From assembly GCA_903893935.1 (NCBI GenBank), contig CAITOD010000009.1, forward strand, positions 1-6,024: DNA of 6,024 nucleotides, given 5' to 3'. This document shows, piece after piece, positions 1-3,984 of this stretch (within the stretch, counting starts at the first letter, position 1; every line of letters starts with the position of its first letter). The position numbers and the translations under genes are program-made. The DNA is from an uncultured Sphingomonadales bacterium. GTDB lineage: Bacteria; Pseudomonadota; Alphaproteobacteria; Sphingomonadales; Sphingomonadaceae. The notes below the pieces were generated by a model. That model saw only the letters and a list, made by a program, of their open reading frames with translations. It did no database searches and was not told the DNA's origin.

Positions 1-93
1 AGTCGCGGCGTTCATGCGCACGAGTTGCGCCGACATTGCGCGCGCGGCGGCATCGAACAGCGTCATGGGACGCGCGGACTGGTTCGCCGACAT
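1..93 (-). CDS. flgC: FlgC, proximal rod protein (N-terminal 31 codons only)
   Basis: FlgC is a structural protein of the proximal flagellar rod in the periplasm, exported by the flagellar type III system. The visible N-terminus contains FDAAARAMSAQLVRMNAAT, which follows the conserved N-terminal helix shared by rod and hook proteins (the FlgC pattern is F-x-I-A/S-x-SAMSAQ-x-x-R-x-N). The gene runs off the left edge of the window, so about three quarters is not seen. The ATG at 93 begins 3 bases after the flgB stop. A second in-frame ATG at 66 (MTLFDAA) would give a length closer to typical FlgC N-termini, so the first nine residues are uncertain. It is read in the same direction as flgB and almost certainly shares its transcript. 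Confidence 0.85.
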   Translation of the reverse strand, partial: MSANQSARPMTLFDAAARAMSAQLVRMNAAT

Positions 94-96
94 GCG

Positions 97-444
97 CTAT
101 TCGCCTTTCAACGCACGGGTCACGGTCTGCACCCGGTCCTGGATCAGATTGAGCGTCGCTTCGTAACCGACCGCGTTTTCGGCGAACGCGGTCTGCTCGG
201 TCGCCATTTCGACGGTGTTGCCATCGAGGCTGGGCATCACCGGCACGCGGTAGCGGCTGGCCGCGCTGGCTGCCGCCGTGCTGCTCGCGCCCTGCGTCAT
301 CGCTTTGAGCGCGCTGGCGAAATCGATGTCGCGCGCTTTGTAGCCGGGCGTCGCCGCATTGGCGATGTTCGACGAAAGCACCCCCAACCGCGCCGCGCGC
401 AGTTCGAGCGCCATGCCGTGAATGCCGAACAGGCTGCTGCCCAT
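97..444 (-). CDS. flgB: FlgB, proximal rod protein
   Basis: FlgB is the most membrane-proximal rod subunit, joining the MS-ring/FliE to the rest of the rod; it is exported by the flagellar type III system without a cleaved signal. The 115-residue product is normal for the family. Residues 20-38 (LGVLSSNIANAATPGYKAR) are the classic rod/hook signature SNIANAxTPGYKA, followed by D-I-D-F. The C-terminal helix (about 84-112, ending TVTRALKGE) matches the usual amphipathic end in which N and x-x-Y-E-A precede the last helix. The ATG at 444 is chosen because MGSSLFGIHGMALELRA begins as FlgB proteins do and a GAGGC lies 4 bases upstream; the reading frame stays open further upstream, but the extra protein resembles nothing. 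A sigma-54 promoter lies 45 bases upstream. Confidence 0.93.
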   Translation of the reverse strand: MGSSLFGIHGMALELRAARLGVLSSNIANAATPGYKARDIDFASALKAMTQGASSTAAASAASRYRVPVMPSLDGNTVEMATEQTAFAENAVGYEATLNLIQDRVQTVTRALKGE

Positions 445-448
445 GATT

Positions 449-453
449 GCCTC
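449..453 (-). promoter_or_regulatory. Ribosome binding site of flgB
   Basis: On the minus strand GAGGC lies 4 bases before the ATG at 444, with a second purine-rich AGGAG further up at 462..458. These support the ATG at 444 over the longer open frame. Confidence 0.5.
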
Positions 454-488
454 GCTGCTCCTGATCCAAGCTGGTTCGTTCGATGAAC

Positions 489-505
489 AGCAAAGTGCGT
501 GCCAA
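489..505 (-). promoter_or_regulatory. Sigma-54 promoter of flgB-flgC
   Basis: The minus strand reads TTGGCACGCACTTTGCT, an exact match to the RpoN consensus TGGCAC-N5-TTGCT, with GG at -25/-24 (503, 502) and GC at -13/-12 (491, 490). The predicted start of transcription is near 478, which gives a 34-base leader before the flgB ATG. Sigma-54 control of rod and hook genes is well known in Caulobacter, Vibrio and Pseudomonas. Such promoters need an enhancer-binding activator (FlbD, FlrC or FleQ type); a palindrome about 90 bases upstream of the start is a possible site. Confidence 0.85.
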
Positions 506-560
506 CTGCCGCAAAGGCGCCAAATCGCCATGCGCGCGGCGTCCGGTGCGGCAAGGCCCT

Positions 561-582
561 GCCGGCTTGCCGGGCAAGCGGC
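561..582. repeat. Inverted repeat, possible activator (enhancer) site
   Basis: Positions 565-579 form a perfect 7-base inverted repeat with a single central base: GCTTGCC-G-GGCAAGC. The flanks GCCG (561-564) and CGGC (579-582) extend the symmetry with one base bulged. A looser pair CGGCA (549-553) / TGCCG (560-564) abuts it. It lies about -87 to -101 from the predicted flgB start, a usual distance for enhancers of sigma-54 promoters. No T-run follows on the plus strand, so a terminator is less likely there. Its role as an activator site is inference. Confidence 0.4.
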
Positions 583-602
583 AAAATCCGGGCGCTGCGC
601 GT

Positions 603-628
603 TAAATGCCCGGCCAGCCCGCCGTTCT
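603..628 (+). promoter_or_regulatory. Candidate late-flagellar (sigma-28-like) promoter of the channel gene pair
   Basis: TAAA at 603-606, then 14 bases, then GCCGTTCT at 621-628. This resembles the enteric FliA pattern TAAA...GCCGATAA in both cores, with spacing one base shorter and a poor right end to the -10. The same arrangement, TTAAW-N14-RCCGTYCT, appears upstream of flgM at 2330-2356. TTAA is very rare in this GC-rich window; the only two copies I found are in these two places. Motility stator genes are typical FliA targets in other bacteria. The match is partial, so confidence is low. Confidence 0.3.
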
Positions 629-689
629 GGGCGAGGCGGCGCTGTTCGCCCGCAACCCGTTCCCTCCGCCTGACAGGACCCGCGCGCGC

Positions 690-1343
690 ATGGAGCTTGT
701 CCATTTGTTCGATCCCGTGCCCGCCGCGATCGTGGTCGGCGGCACGCTGGTCGCAACCGCCCTGCGCGCCGGGCGCGCCGATTGCCGCCACACCGCACGC
801 GCCTGCCGCGACTTGTTTCGCCGCCCGCTCGATACCGCCGGCCTGCGCCGCGATCTCGCGCCGCTGGCGCGCGAAATGCGCCAGGACGGGGTCTATCGCG
901 CGCATGCCCGGCCAACCGGCGACGCCGCGCTCGATGCCGCGATCCGCGCGATGATCGAAGGGCATTCGGCGGGCCTGCTGATGACCCGCCACGGTGCCGA
1001 CCGCAAACAACGCCTTGCCCGCGCGCAACGCGCCGCCGTCACGCTGGCGCAGGCGGCAGACCTGGCGCCGGTGTTCGGGCTGGCCGGCACGCTGGTGTCG
1101 CTGGCAGAGCTGTCGGAGCGGGGGATTGCGCGCGCGCAATTCATGAACGCGATTTCGATGGCGGTGCTGGCGACGCTCTATGGCCTGCTGCTTGCCAATA
1201 TGCTGCTCGCACCGCTGGCCCGCGCAATCGAACGCCGCGCCGAGCGCGAAGAAGCCGCGCGGCAGGACCTGATCGACTGGGTTGCCGCGCAGTTCGCCGC
1301 GTCCACGCCGCGCGTTCGCCGCGGGAGCGCGGCGGCCGCATGA
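690..1343 (+). CDS. Short MotA/TolQ/ExbB-family proton channel protein
   Basis: This is a probable inner-membrane A subunit of an ion-driven motor of the MotA family, 217 residues against about 250-295 for standard MotA. Residues 8-26 (DPVPAAIVVGGTLVATALR) match the second membrane segment of MotA; the usual first segment is absent. Residues about 27-118 form a charged cytoplasmic domain. Segment 3 (about 119-141) contains APVFGLAGTLVSL, the family core, with Pro127 where MotA has its essential Pro173. Segment 4 (about 151-176) contains YGLLLANMLLAPLA, with Pro175 corresponding to MotA Pro222. The MotA cytoplasmic motif G-L-L-A-L-E appears as GVYRAHA (68-74), so the conserved Glu (E98 in E. 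coli) seems lost. ATG 690 is chosen for its fit to MotA and a CAGGA 11 bases upstream; an open frame begins at 606 but adds unlikely sequence. The stop overlaps the next start (ATGA). It could be a flagellar stator or a divergent ExbB/TolQ-like channel. Confidence 0.75.
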   Translation: MELVHLFDPVPAAIVVGGTLVATALRAGRADCRHTARACRDLFRRPLDTAGLRRDLAPLAREMRQDGVYRAHARPTGDAALDAAIRAMIEGHSAGLLMTRHGADRKQRLARAQRAAVTLAQAADLAPVFGLAGTLVSLAELSERGIARAQFMNAISMAVLATLYGLLLANMLLAPLARAIERRAEREEAARQDLIDWVAAQFAASTPRVRRGSAAAA

Positions 1344-1792
1344 TCGCGCGCCCGGTCAATCTCGGCTGGCAGACCCTTCTCGCCGATCTGTCGCTGATCC
1401 TGTTCATGGTTACCGCCGCTGCGCTGGCCGATGCCCCCGACGGGCCGCTCGATAGCAGCACGCCCGTGGTGCGCGCGCCCGCGATCCGTCCCGCGCCCCG
1501 CGCGGTTCCGGTCGGAGTGTGGCGCCCGCTCGCCGGGGGCCCCTCGCTGACGCAATGGCTCAACGAAGCGGCGCGCGATCCGCGGCTGCAACTGACGATC
1601 ACCGTGCACTATGCCCCCGGCGGGCAGGCAGAAGCGCTGGCGGCAGCTGCGCGGCTCAACCACGAGGCGGGCGCAAACGGCGGCACCGCGCGCGTGGTGA
1701 TCGAGCCCGGCGAGCCGGCGGGGATCGGTGCGGTGCTTGGTTATGATGCCGATCGTGCGACTGGCACGCAAATTGCTGATCACGGGGCATGA
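1340..1792 (+). CDS. Short MotB/ExbD-like membrane protein, stator partner candidate
   Basis: This 150-residue protein has one membrane segment (about 11-30, WQTLLADLSLILFMVTAAAL) with Asp16 near its start. That is the layout of MotB, ExbD and TolR, whose membrane Asp carries the proton, and L-I-L-F-M-V-T-A is closer to ExbD/TolR than to MotB. A proline-rich linker (about 32-62) leads to a small periplasmic part (69-136, with LTITVHYAPGGQ, ALAAAARLNHEAG and ARVVIEPGEP) that could be a reduced OmpA-like or ExbD-like fold. No complete peptidoglycan-binding motif is visible, and it is about half the length of MotB. Its ATG overlaps the stop of the MotA-family gene and its stop overlaps flgA's start, so the three are translationally linked. 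A sigma-54 promoter occupies its last codons. Partnership with the upstream gene is inferred from adjacency and topology. Confidence 0.6.
   Translation: MIARPVNLGWQTLLADLSLILFMVTAAALADAPDGPLDSSTPVVRAPAIRPAPRAVPVGVWRPLAGGPSLTQWLNEAARDPRLQLTITVHYAPGGQAEALAAAARLNHEAGANGGTARVVIEPGEPAGIGAVLGYDADRATGTQIADHGA
1762..1777 (+). promoter_or_regulatory. Sigma-54 promoter of flgA, inside the MotB-like gene
   Basis: TGGCACGCAAATTGCT matches TGGCAC-N5-TTGCT exactly, with GG at 1763-1764 (-25/-24) and GC at 1775-1776 (-13/-12). The predicted start is about 1788, one base before the flgA ATG. The box lies wholly in coding sequence and encodes residues near the end of the MotB-like protein (A-T-G-T-Q-I-A). 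flgA would therefore be read both from the upstream operon and from this promoter, the latter giving an almost leaderless message. Confidence 0.75.
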
Positions 1793-2298
1793 CCCAACCT
1801 GTTTTATCGCTCCGCCCGATCGCGCTCGCCGTTCTTTTGCTGGCACCGCTGCAACCGGCGCGGGCGCAAGCCTTTGAAGACCCCGCCGCGATCGACCGCG
1901 AAGTCGCCGCCTTTACCGGCGTGCCGATCGGTGCGCCGGGCGGTGCAGCGCGCGAAGTCGACCGGCGCTTGCGGCTCGTGGCTTGCCCGGACCCGCTGGC
2001 GCTGTCGTGGCGCGGCGACGCGCATGCCAGCGTGCTGGTCGAATGCCCCGCCGGCTGGCACATCTATGTCGCCACCATGCCCGCCGGCACCCGGCAAAGC
2101 GCTGCCGCAGCGGTGATCGAGCGCGGGCAGGCGGTGACCGTGGCGGTCACCGGCGAGGGATTTTCGGTCTCGCAACCGGCCGAAGCGCTCGAACCGGGCG
2201 CGGTCGGCGCGTGGATCAGAGTGCGCACGCAAGCCAAAGCCGATCCGGTGCAGGCAATGGTCGTGCGGCCCGGCGTGGTCGAAGTGCCGGTCGAATGA
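1789..2298 (+). CDS. flgA: FlgA, periplasmic P-ring assembly chaperone
   Basis: FlgA assists FlgI in forming the P-ring around the rod in the peptidoglycan layer. The 169-residue product starts with a signal peptide (about 1-26 or 1-28: hydrophobic IALAVLLLAPL, then ARA-QA as cleavage options). Two cysteines at 66 (RLVACPDPL) and 86 (VLVECPAGW) could form a disulfide. The C-terminal SAF domain (about 111-168) is typical: ERGQAVTVAVTGEGFSVSQ, then A-L-E-P-G-A-V-G-x-W-I-R-V-R and VVRPGVVEVPVE, matching the FlgA pattern of rGq.V.i..g.GF.vs..g.AL..G..G..irVrn. ATG 1789 overlaps the upstream stop (ATGA); no other ATG or GTG is available before the signal peptide core, so this start is firm. The length is short for the family but within what small alphaproteobacterial FlgA proteins show. 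Confidence 0.92.
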   Translation: MTQPVLSLRPIALAVLLLAPLQPARAQAFEDPAAIDREVAAFTGVPIGAPGGAAREVDRRLRLVACPDPLALSWRGDAHASVLVECPAGWHIYVATMPAGTRQSAAAAVIERGQAVTVAVTGEGFSVSQPAEALEPGAVGAWIRVRTQAKADPVQAMVVRPGVVEVPVE

Positions 2299-2299
2299 C

Positions 2300-2320
2300 G
2301 CCGGCCCCGGCAAATTTTTT
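2300..2320 (+). terminator. Possible weak intrinsic terminator after flgA
   Basis: Two bases after the flgA stop, GCCG (2300-2303) can pair with CGGC (2308-2311) around a GCCC loop, followed by AAATTTTTT to 2320. This T-run is the most AT-rich spot nearby. An alternative fold pairs CGCCGG (2299-2304) with CCGGCG (2321-2326) around the T-run. The stem is short, so termination may be partial. Confidence 0.3.
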
Positions 2321-2330
2321 CCGGCGCGCT

Positions 2331-2356
2331 TAATCGGGCGCGTATCGCACCGTCCT
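2331..2356 (+). promoter_or_regulatory. Candidate late-flagellar (sigma-28-like) promoter of flgM-flgN
   Basis: TAAT at 2331-2334, 14 bases, then ACCGTCCT at 2349-2356. The layout and sequence parallel the element at 603-628 upstream of the channel gene. It would start transcription around 2362, about 25 bases before the flgM ATG. flgM is FliA-dependent in enteric bacteria, which fits. The -35-like half has one mismatch to TAAA and the -10-like half keeps only CCG of GCCGATAA. Confidence 0.3.
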
Positions 2357-2375
2357 TGGCAGTGATGCATTCGTC

Positions 2376-2380
2376 AGGAG
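2376..2380 (+). promoter_or_regulatory. Ribosome binding site of flgM
   Basis: AGGAG, 6 bases before the flgM ATG. It is the best Shine-Dalgarno sequence in the window and fixes the start. Confidence 0.75.
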
Positions 2381-2386
2381 CGTGCC

Positions 2387-2674
2387 ATGTCGTCCTTTGA
2401 AATCGGAGCATCGCGCCCGGTTGGCGCGATTCAGATCGCCCCGGCAAGCCCGGTCGGCGCCCCGGCTGCGGCGGGTGCCGCAGACTCAACAGCAACCAGC
2501 CAAACCCCCGAAGTGGCCACCAGCCTGAATGTCAGCGCGGGCACGGCCCCGGTCGATCAGGACCGCGTCGCGCAGATTCGCCAGGCGGTGCAAGACGGAA
2601 CGTACCCGGTGATCCCGACCAAAATCAGCGATGCGATGATCGCCGCCGGCGTCATGCTGCGCAAAACCTCGTGA
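2387..2674 (+). CDS. flgM: FlgM, anti-sigma factor for the flagellar sigma factor FliA
   Basis: FlgM binds sigma-28 (FliA) in the cytoplasm and blocks late gene expression until it is exported through the finished hook-basal body. The 95-residue product has a low-complexity Ala/Pro/Thr-rich first half (about 1-52), expected for a largely disordered exported protein. The C-terminal sigma-binding region (about 56-87) is well kept: VDQDRVAQIRQAVQDGTYP followed by a Lys-Ile and SDAMIAA, matching the family pattern of d..rv..Ir.aI..G.Y.v....IA..mi. Its start has a strong AGGAG. It overlaps flgN by GTGA, so the two are translationally coupled. Its presence implies a FliA gene elsewhere, alongside the sigma-54 layer seen here. 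Confidence 0.93.
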   Translation: MSSFEIGASRPVGAIQIAPASPVGAPAAAGAADSTATSQTPEVATSLNVSAGTAPVDQDRVAQIRQAVQDGTYPVIPTKISDAMIAAGVMLRKTS

Positions 2675-3063
2675 CGGCTCCTCTCGACGCGCCGCTTGCG
2701 GCAGGCTCCGCCGGTGCCCCGACGGGCGTCATGCATCCGTTCGAGCTGCGCGAGCTGCTGCAGCAGATGCTGGGCGTGCTCGAATCCGAACGCCGGGCGC
2801 TCGCCGGGCTCGATATCGATGGCATTGTCGGCTGCGCGGTGCGCAAGACCGTGCTGTGCGACCGGCTCGAAGACACCACGGCCGAAGCGGTCGACGCACA
2901 ATGTCGCGGGTTGCTCGATGCGGCGCGCCGGCTCAACGAGACCAACCGGCGCGTGCGCAATCTGATCGCCGCCAATGTCGCGGCGCGGCTCGATGCCCTC
3001 ACCGGCCAGCCGGCGCTTTACCGCGCGCATCGCGATGCCGCGCGCGTGCGACGGTTGCGGTGA
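2671..3063 (+). CDS. flgN: FlgN-like export chaperone
   Basis: FlgN is a small helical cytoplasmic chaperone that delivers the hook-filament junction proteins FlgK and FlgL to the FlhA export gate. The product is up to 130 residues and almost wholly helical by eye. Residues 25-57 (ELRELLQQMLGVLESERRALAGL...) are the L-x-x-L-L-x-x-E-x-x-A-L start of the family. About 89-113 (DAARRLNETNRRVRNLIAANVAARL) matches its C-terminal L-N-x-x-N-x-x-L-L helix, and GQPALYRA follows. The start is ambiguous: GTG 2671 overlaps the flgM stop (GTGA, favouring coupling), while ATG 2731 (MHPFELREL) begins where homologous FlgN proteins usually do and would give 110 residues. The assignment rests on the helical pattern and on the flgM-flgN order, which is common. 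Confidence 0.8.
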   Translation: MTAPLDAPLAAGSAGAPTGVMHPFELRELLQQMLGVLESERRALAGLDIDGIVGCAVRKTVLCDRLEDTTAEAVDAQCRGLLDAARRLNETNRRVRNLIAANVAARLDALTGQPALYRAHRDAARVRRLR

Positions 3064-3074
3064 TGGCGCGCACT

Positions 3075-3090
3075 TGGCACGCCTCTTGCT
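3075..3090 (+). promoter_or_regulatory. Sigma-54 promoter of the transglycosylase-flhA pair
   Basis: TGGCACGCCTCTTGCT is an exact match to TGGCAC-N5-TTGCT, with GG at 3076-3077 and GC at 3088-3089. Transcription is predicted near 3101, giving a 37-base leader before the GTG at 3138, close to the 34 bases predicted for flgB. It lies in the 74-base gap after flgN and should drive both the transglycosylase gene and flhA, which is 4 bases further on. Confidence 0.85.
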
Positions 3091-3123
3091 GAACCCTGAC
3101 TGGATCGGCGCGCGTCGCGATCC

Positions 3124-3131
3124 GGAAAGGG
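3124..3131 (+). promoter_or_regulatory. Ribosome binding site of the transglycosylase gene
   Basis: GGAAAGGG ends 6 bases before GTG 3138. It supports this GTG as the start codon; the GTG at 3131 is out of frame. Confidence 0.55.
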
Positions 3132-3137
3132 TGTTCA

Positions 3138-3980
3138 GTGAGTTTACCCGATATCCCGACTCTGCCCGCGCCTGCGCCGGGCGCAGCACCCGGCACGGTG
3201 CAGGCTGCGATTGCACGTGCCGCTGCCGCCACCGGGGTCGATTTCTCCTATCTGCTGGCGCAGGCCCGGCTCGAATCCGGGCTCGATCCGCAAGCCCGCG
3301 CGCGCACCTCGAGCGCGCGCGGGCTTTACCAGTTTACCGGATCGACCTGGCTTGGCACGATCGCGCGCCACGGCGCGCAACTGGGGCTTGATGGCGCCGA
3401 CGCGCACGATCCGGCCATGCGCGCGCAATTGCTCGCCTTGCGCCAGGACCCGGCGGCGGCAGCGCTGATGGCGGGCAATCTCGCCAACGACAACCGCGCG
3501 CTGCTGTCCACCATGCTTGGCCGCGATCCCGACAATGCCGAGCTCTATCTTGCGCATTTCCTCGGGCCCGACGCGGCGGGCAAATTCCTCGACGCGCTGG
3601 CGAGCGACCCGTCGCAAAGCGCTGCTGCGCTGCTGCCCAAAGCGGCGGCGGCCAATCGCGCGATCTTCTTTGCCGGGTCCGATGCACGCAGCGTGGGGCA
3701 AGTGATGGACCTCTTGCGCACGCGGCTCGAGGCGGCAACCGCAAGCGGCAATCCGGTGCCGCTGCCGGCAGATCCGGCCTTGGTCGCCGCACCTGTGCCG
3801 AGCGGCGGGCCGCTGGCGCGCGAATTCGCCGCGGCCGCTGCCGATGCCGCGCCGGCGCGCGGCGACGCGTCGATGGCCGATACGCTCCGTTCGGCGTTCG
3901 GGCAGGGCGATGGCGGCGATACCGCGATGCCCGCGCAAGTGCGCGCGGCTTATGGCCGCATTCGCGCGCTGGGGTTCTAG
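3138..3980 (+). CDS. Flagellar lytic transglycosylase (SLT domain)
   Basis: This is a probable peptidoglycan-cleaving enzyme that makes room for the rod, the role played by the muramidase half of FlgJ in enteric bacteria and by SltF in Rhodobacter. The 280-residue product has an SLT-type catalytic region at about 20-80: VDFSYLLAQARLESGLDPQA with Glu46 as the likely catalytic acid, then SSARGLYQFTGSTWLGTI, the usual A-x-G-L-Y-Q-F-x-x-x-T-W motif. A second helical part (about 105-195) includes LYLAHFLGPDAAGKFLDAL and AAAANRAIFF. The tail (about 205-280) is Ala/Pro-rich and probably flexible. No signal peptide is visible at the N-terminus (MSLPDIPTLPAPAPG), so export may use the flagellar type III route, as for FlgJ. 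FlgJ's own rod-capping domain is not present. It starts with GTG and has its own sigma-54 promoter; flhA follows 4 bases after its stop. Confidence 0.85.
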   Translation: MSLPDIPTLPAPAPGAAPGTVQAAIARAAAATGVDFSYLLAQARLESGLDPQARARTSSARGLYQFTGSTWLGTIARHGAQLGLDGADAHDPAMRAQLLALRQDPAAAALMAGNLANDNRALLSTMLGRDPDNAELYLAHFLGPDAAGKFLDALASDPSQSAAALLPKAAAANRAIFFAGSDARSVGQVMDLLRTRLEAATASGNPVPLPADPALVAAPVPSGGPLAREFAAAAADAAPARGDASMADTLRSAFGQGDGGDTAMPAQVRAAYGRIRALGF

Positions 3981-3984
3981 GGCG

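Noticed and set aside
628..643. TGG...GC (TGGGCG-N5-GCGCT) upstream of the MotA-family gene as a sigma-54 promoter
   Set aside because: Spacing is right and the implied leader (about 36 bases) resembles the others, but only the GG and GC cores match. In GC-rich DNA this is likely chance, especially beside three exact boxes.
606..689. Extended start (ATG 606) of the MotA-family protein
   Set aside because: The extra 28 residues (MPGQPAVLGEAALFARNPF...) are not a membrane segment and do not resemble MotA. ATG 690 fits the family and has a purine-rich site upstream.
297..1139. A 280-codon minus-strand open frame across flgB and the MotA-family gene
   Set aside because: It is a frame shadow with Arg/Ala-rich low-quality protein. 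flgB in a different frame and the MotA-family gene on the other strand explain the region.
1841..1856. TGGCAC early in flgA as a sigma-54 promoter
   Set aside because: The spacer is followed by CAAC, with no GC at -13/-12; it encodes the signal peptide.
2056..2071. TGGCAC in mid-flgA as a sigma-54 promoter
   Set aside because: The -12 half reads TGTC, lacking the invariant GC.
2357..2372. TTGGCAGTGATGC upstream of flgM as a sigma-54 promoter
   Set aside because: The GC falls 7 instead of 10 bases after the GG, and the last base of TGGCAC is changed; the spacing of sigma-54 elements is strict.
3353..3368. TGGCAC inside the transglycosylase gene as a further sigma-54 promoter
   Set aside because: After the correct 5-base spacer the sequence is CGCG rather than TTGC, so the -12 half lacks its TT. 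It encodes part of the conserved TWLGTI motif.
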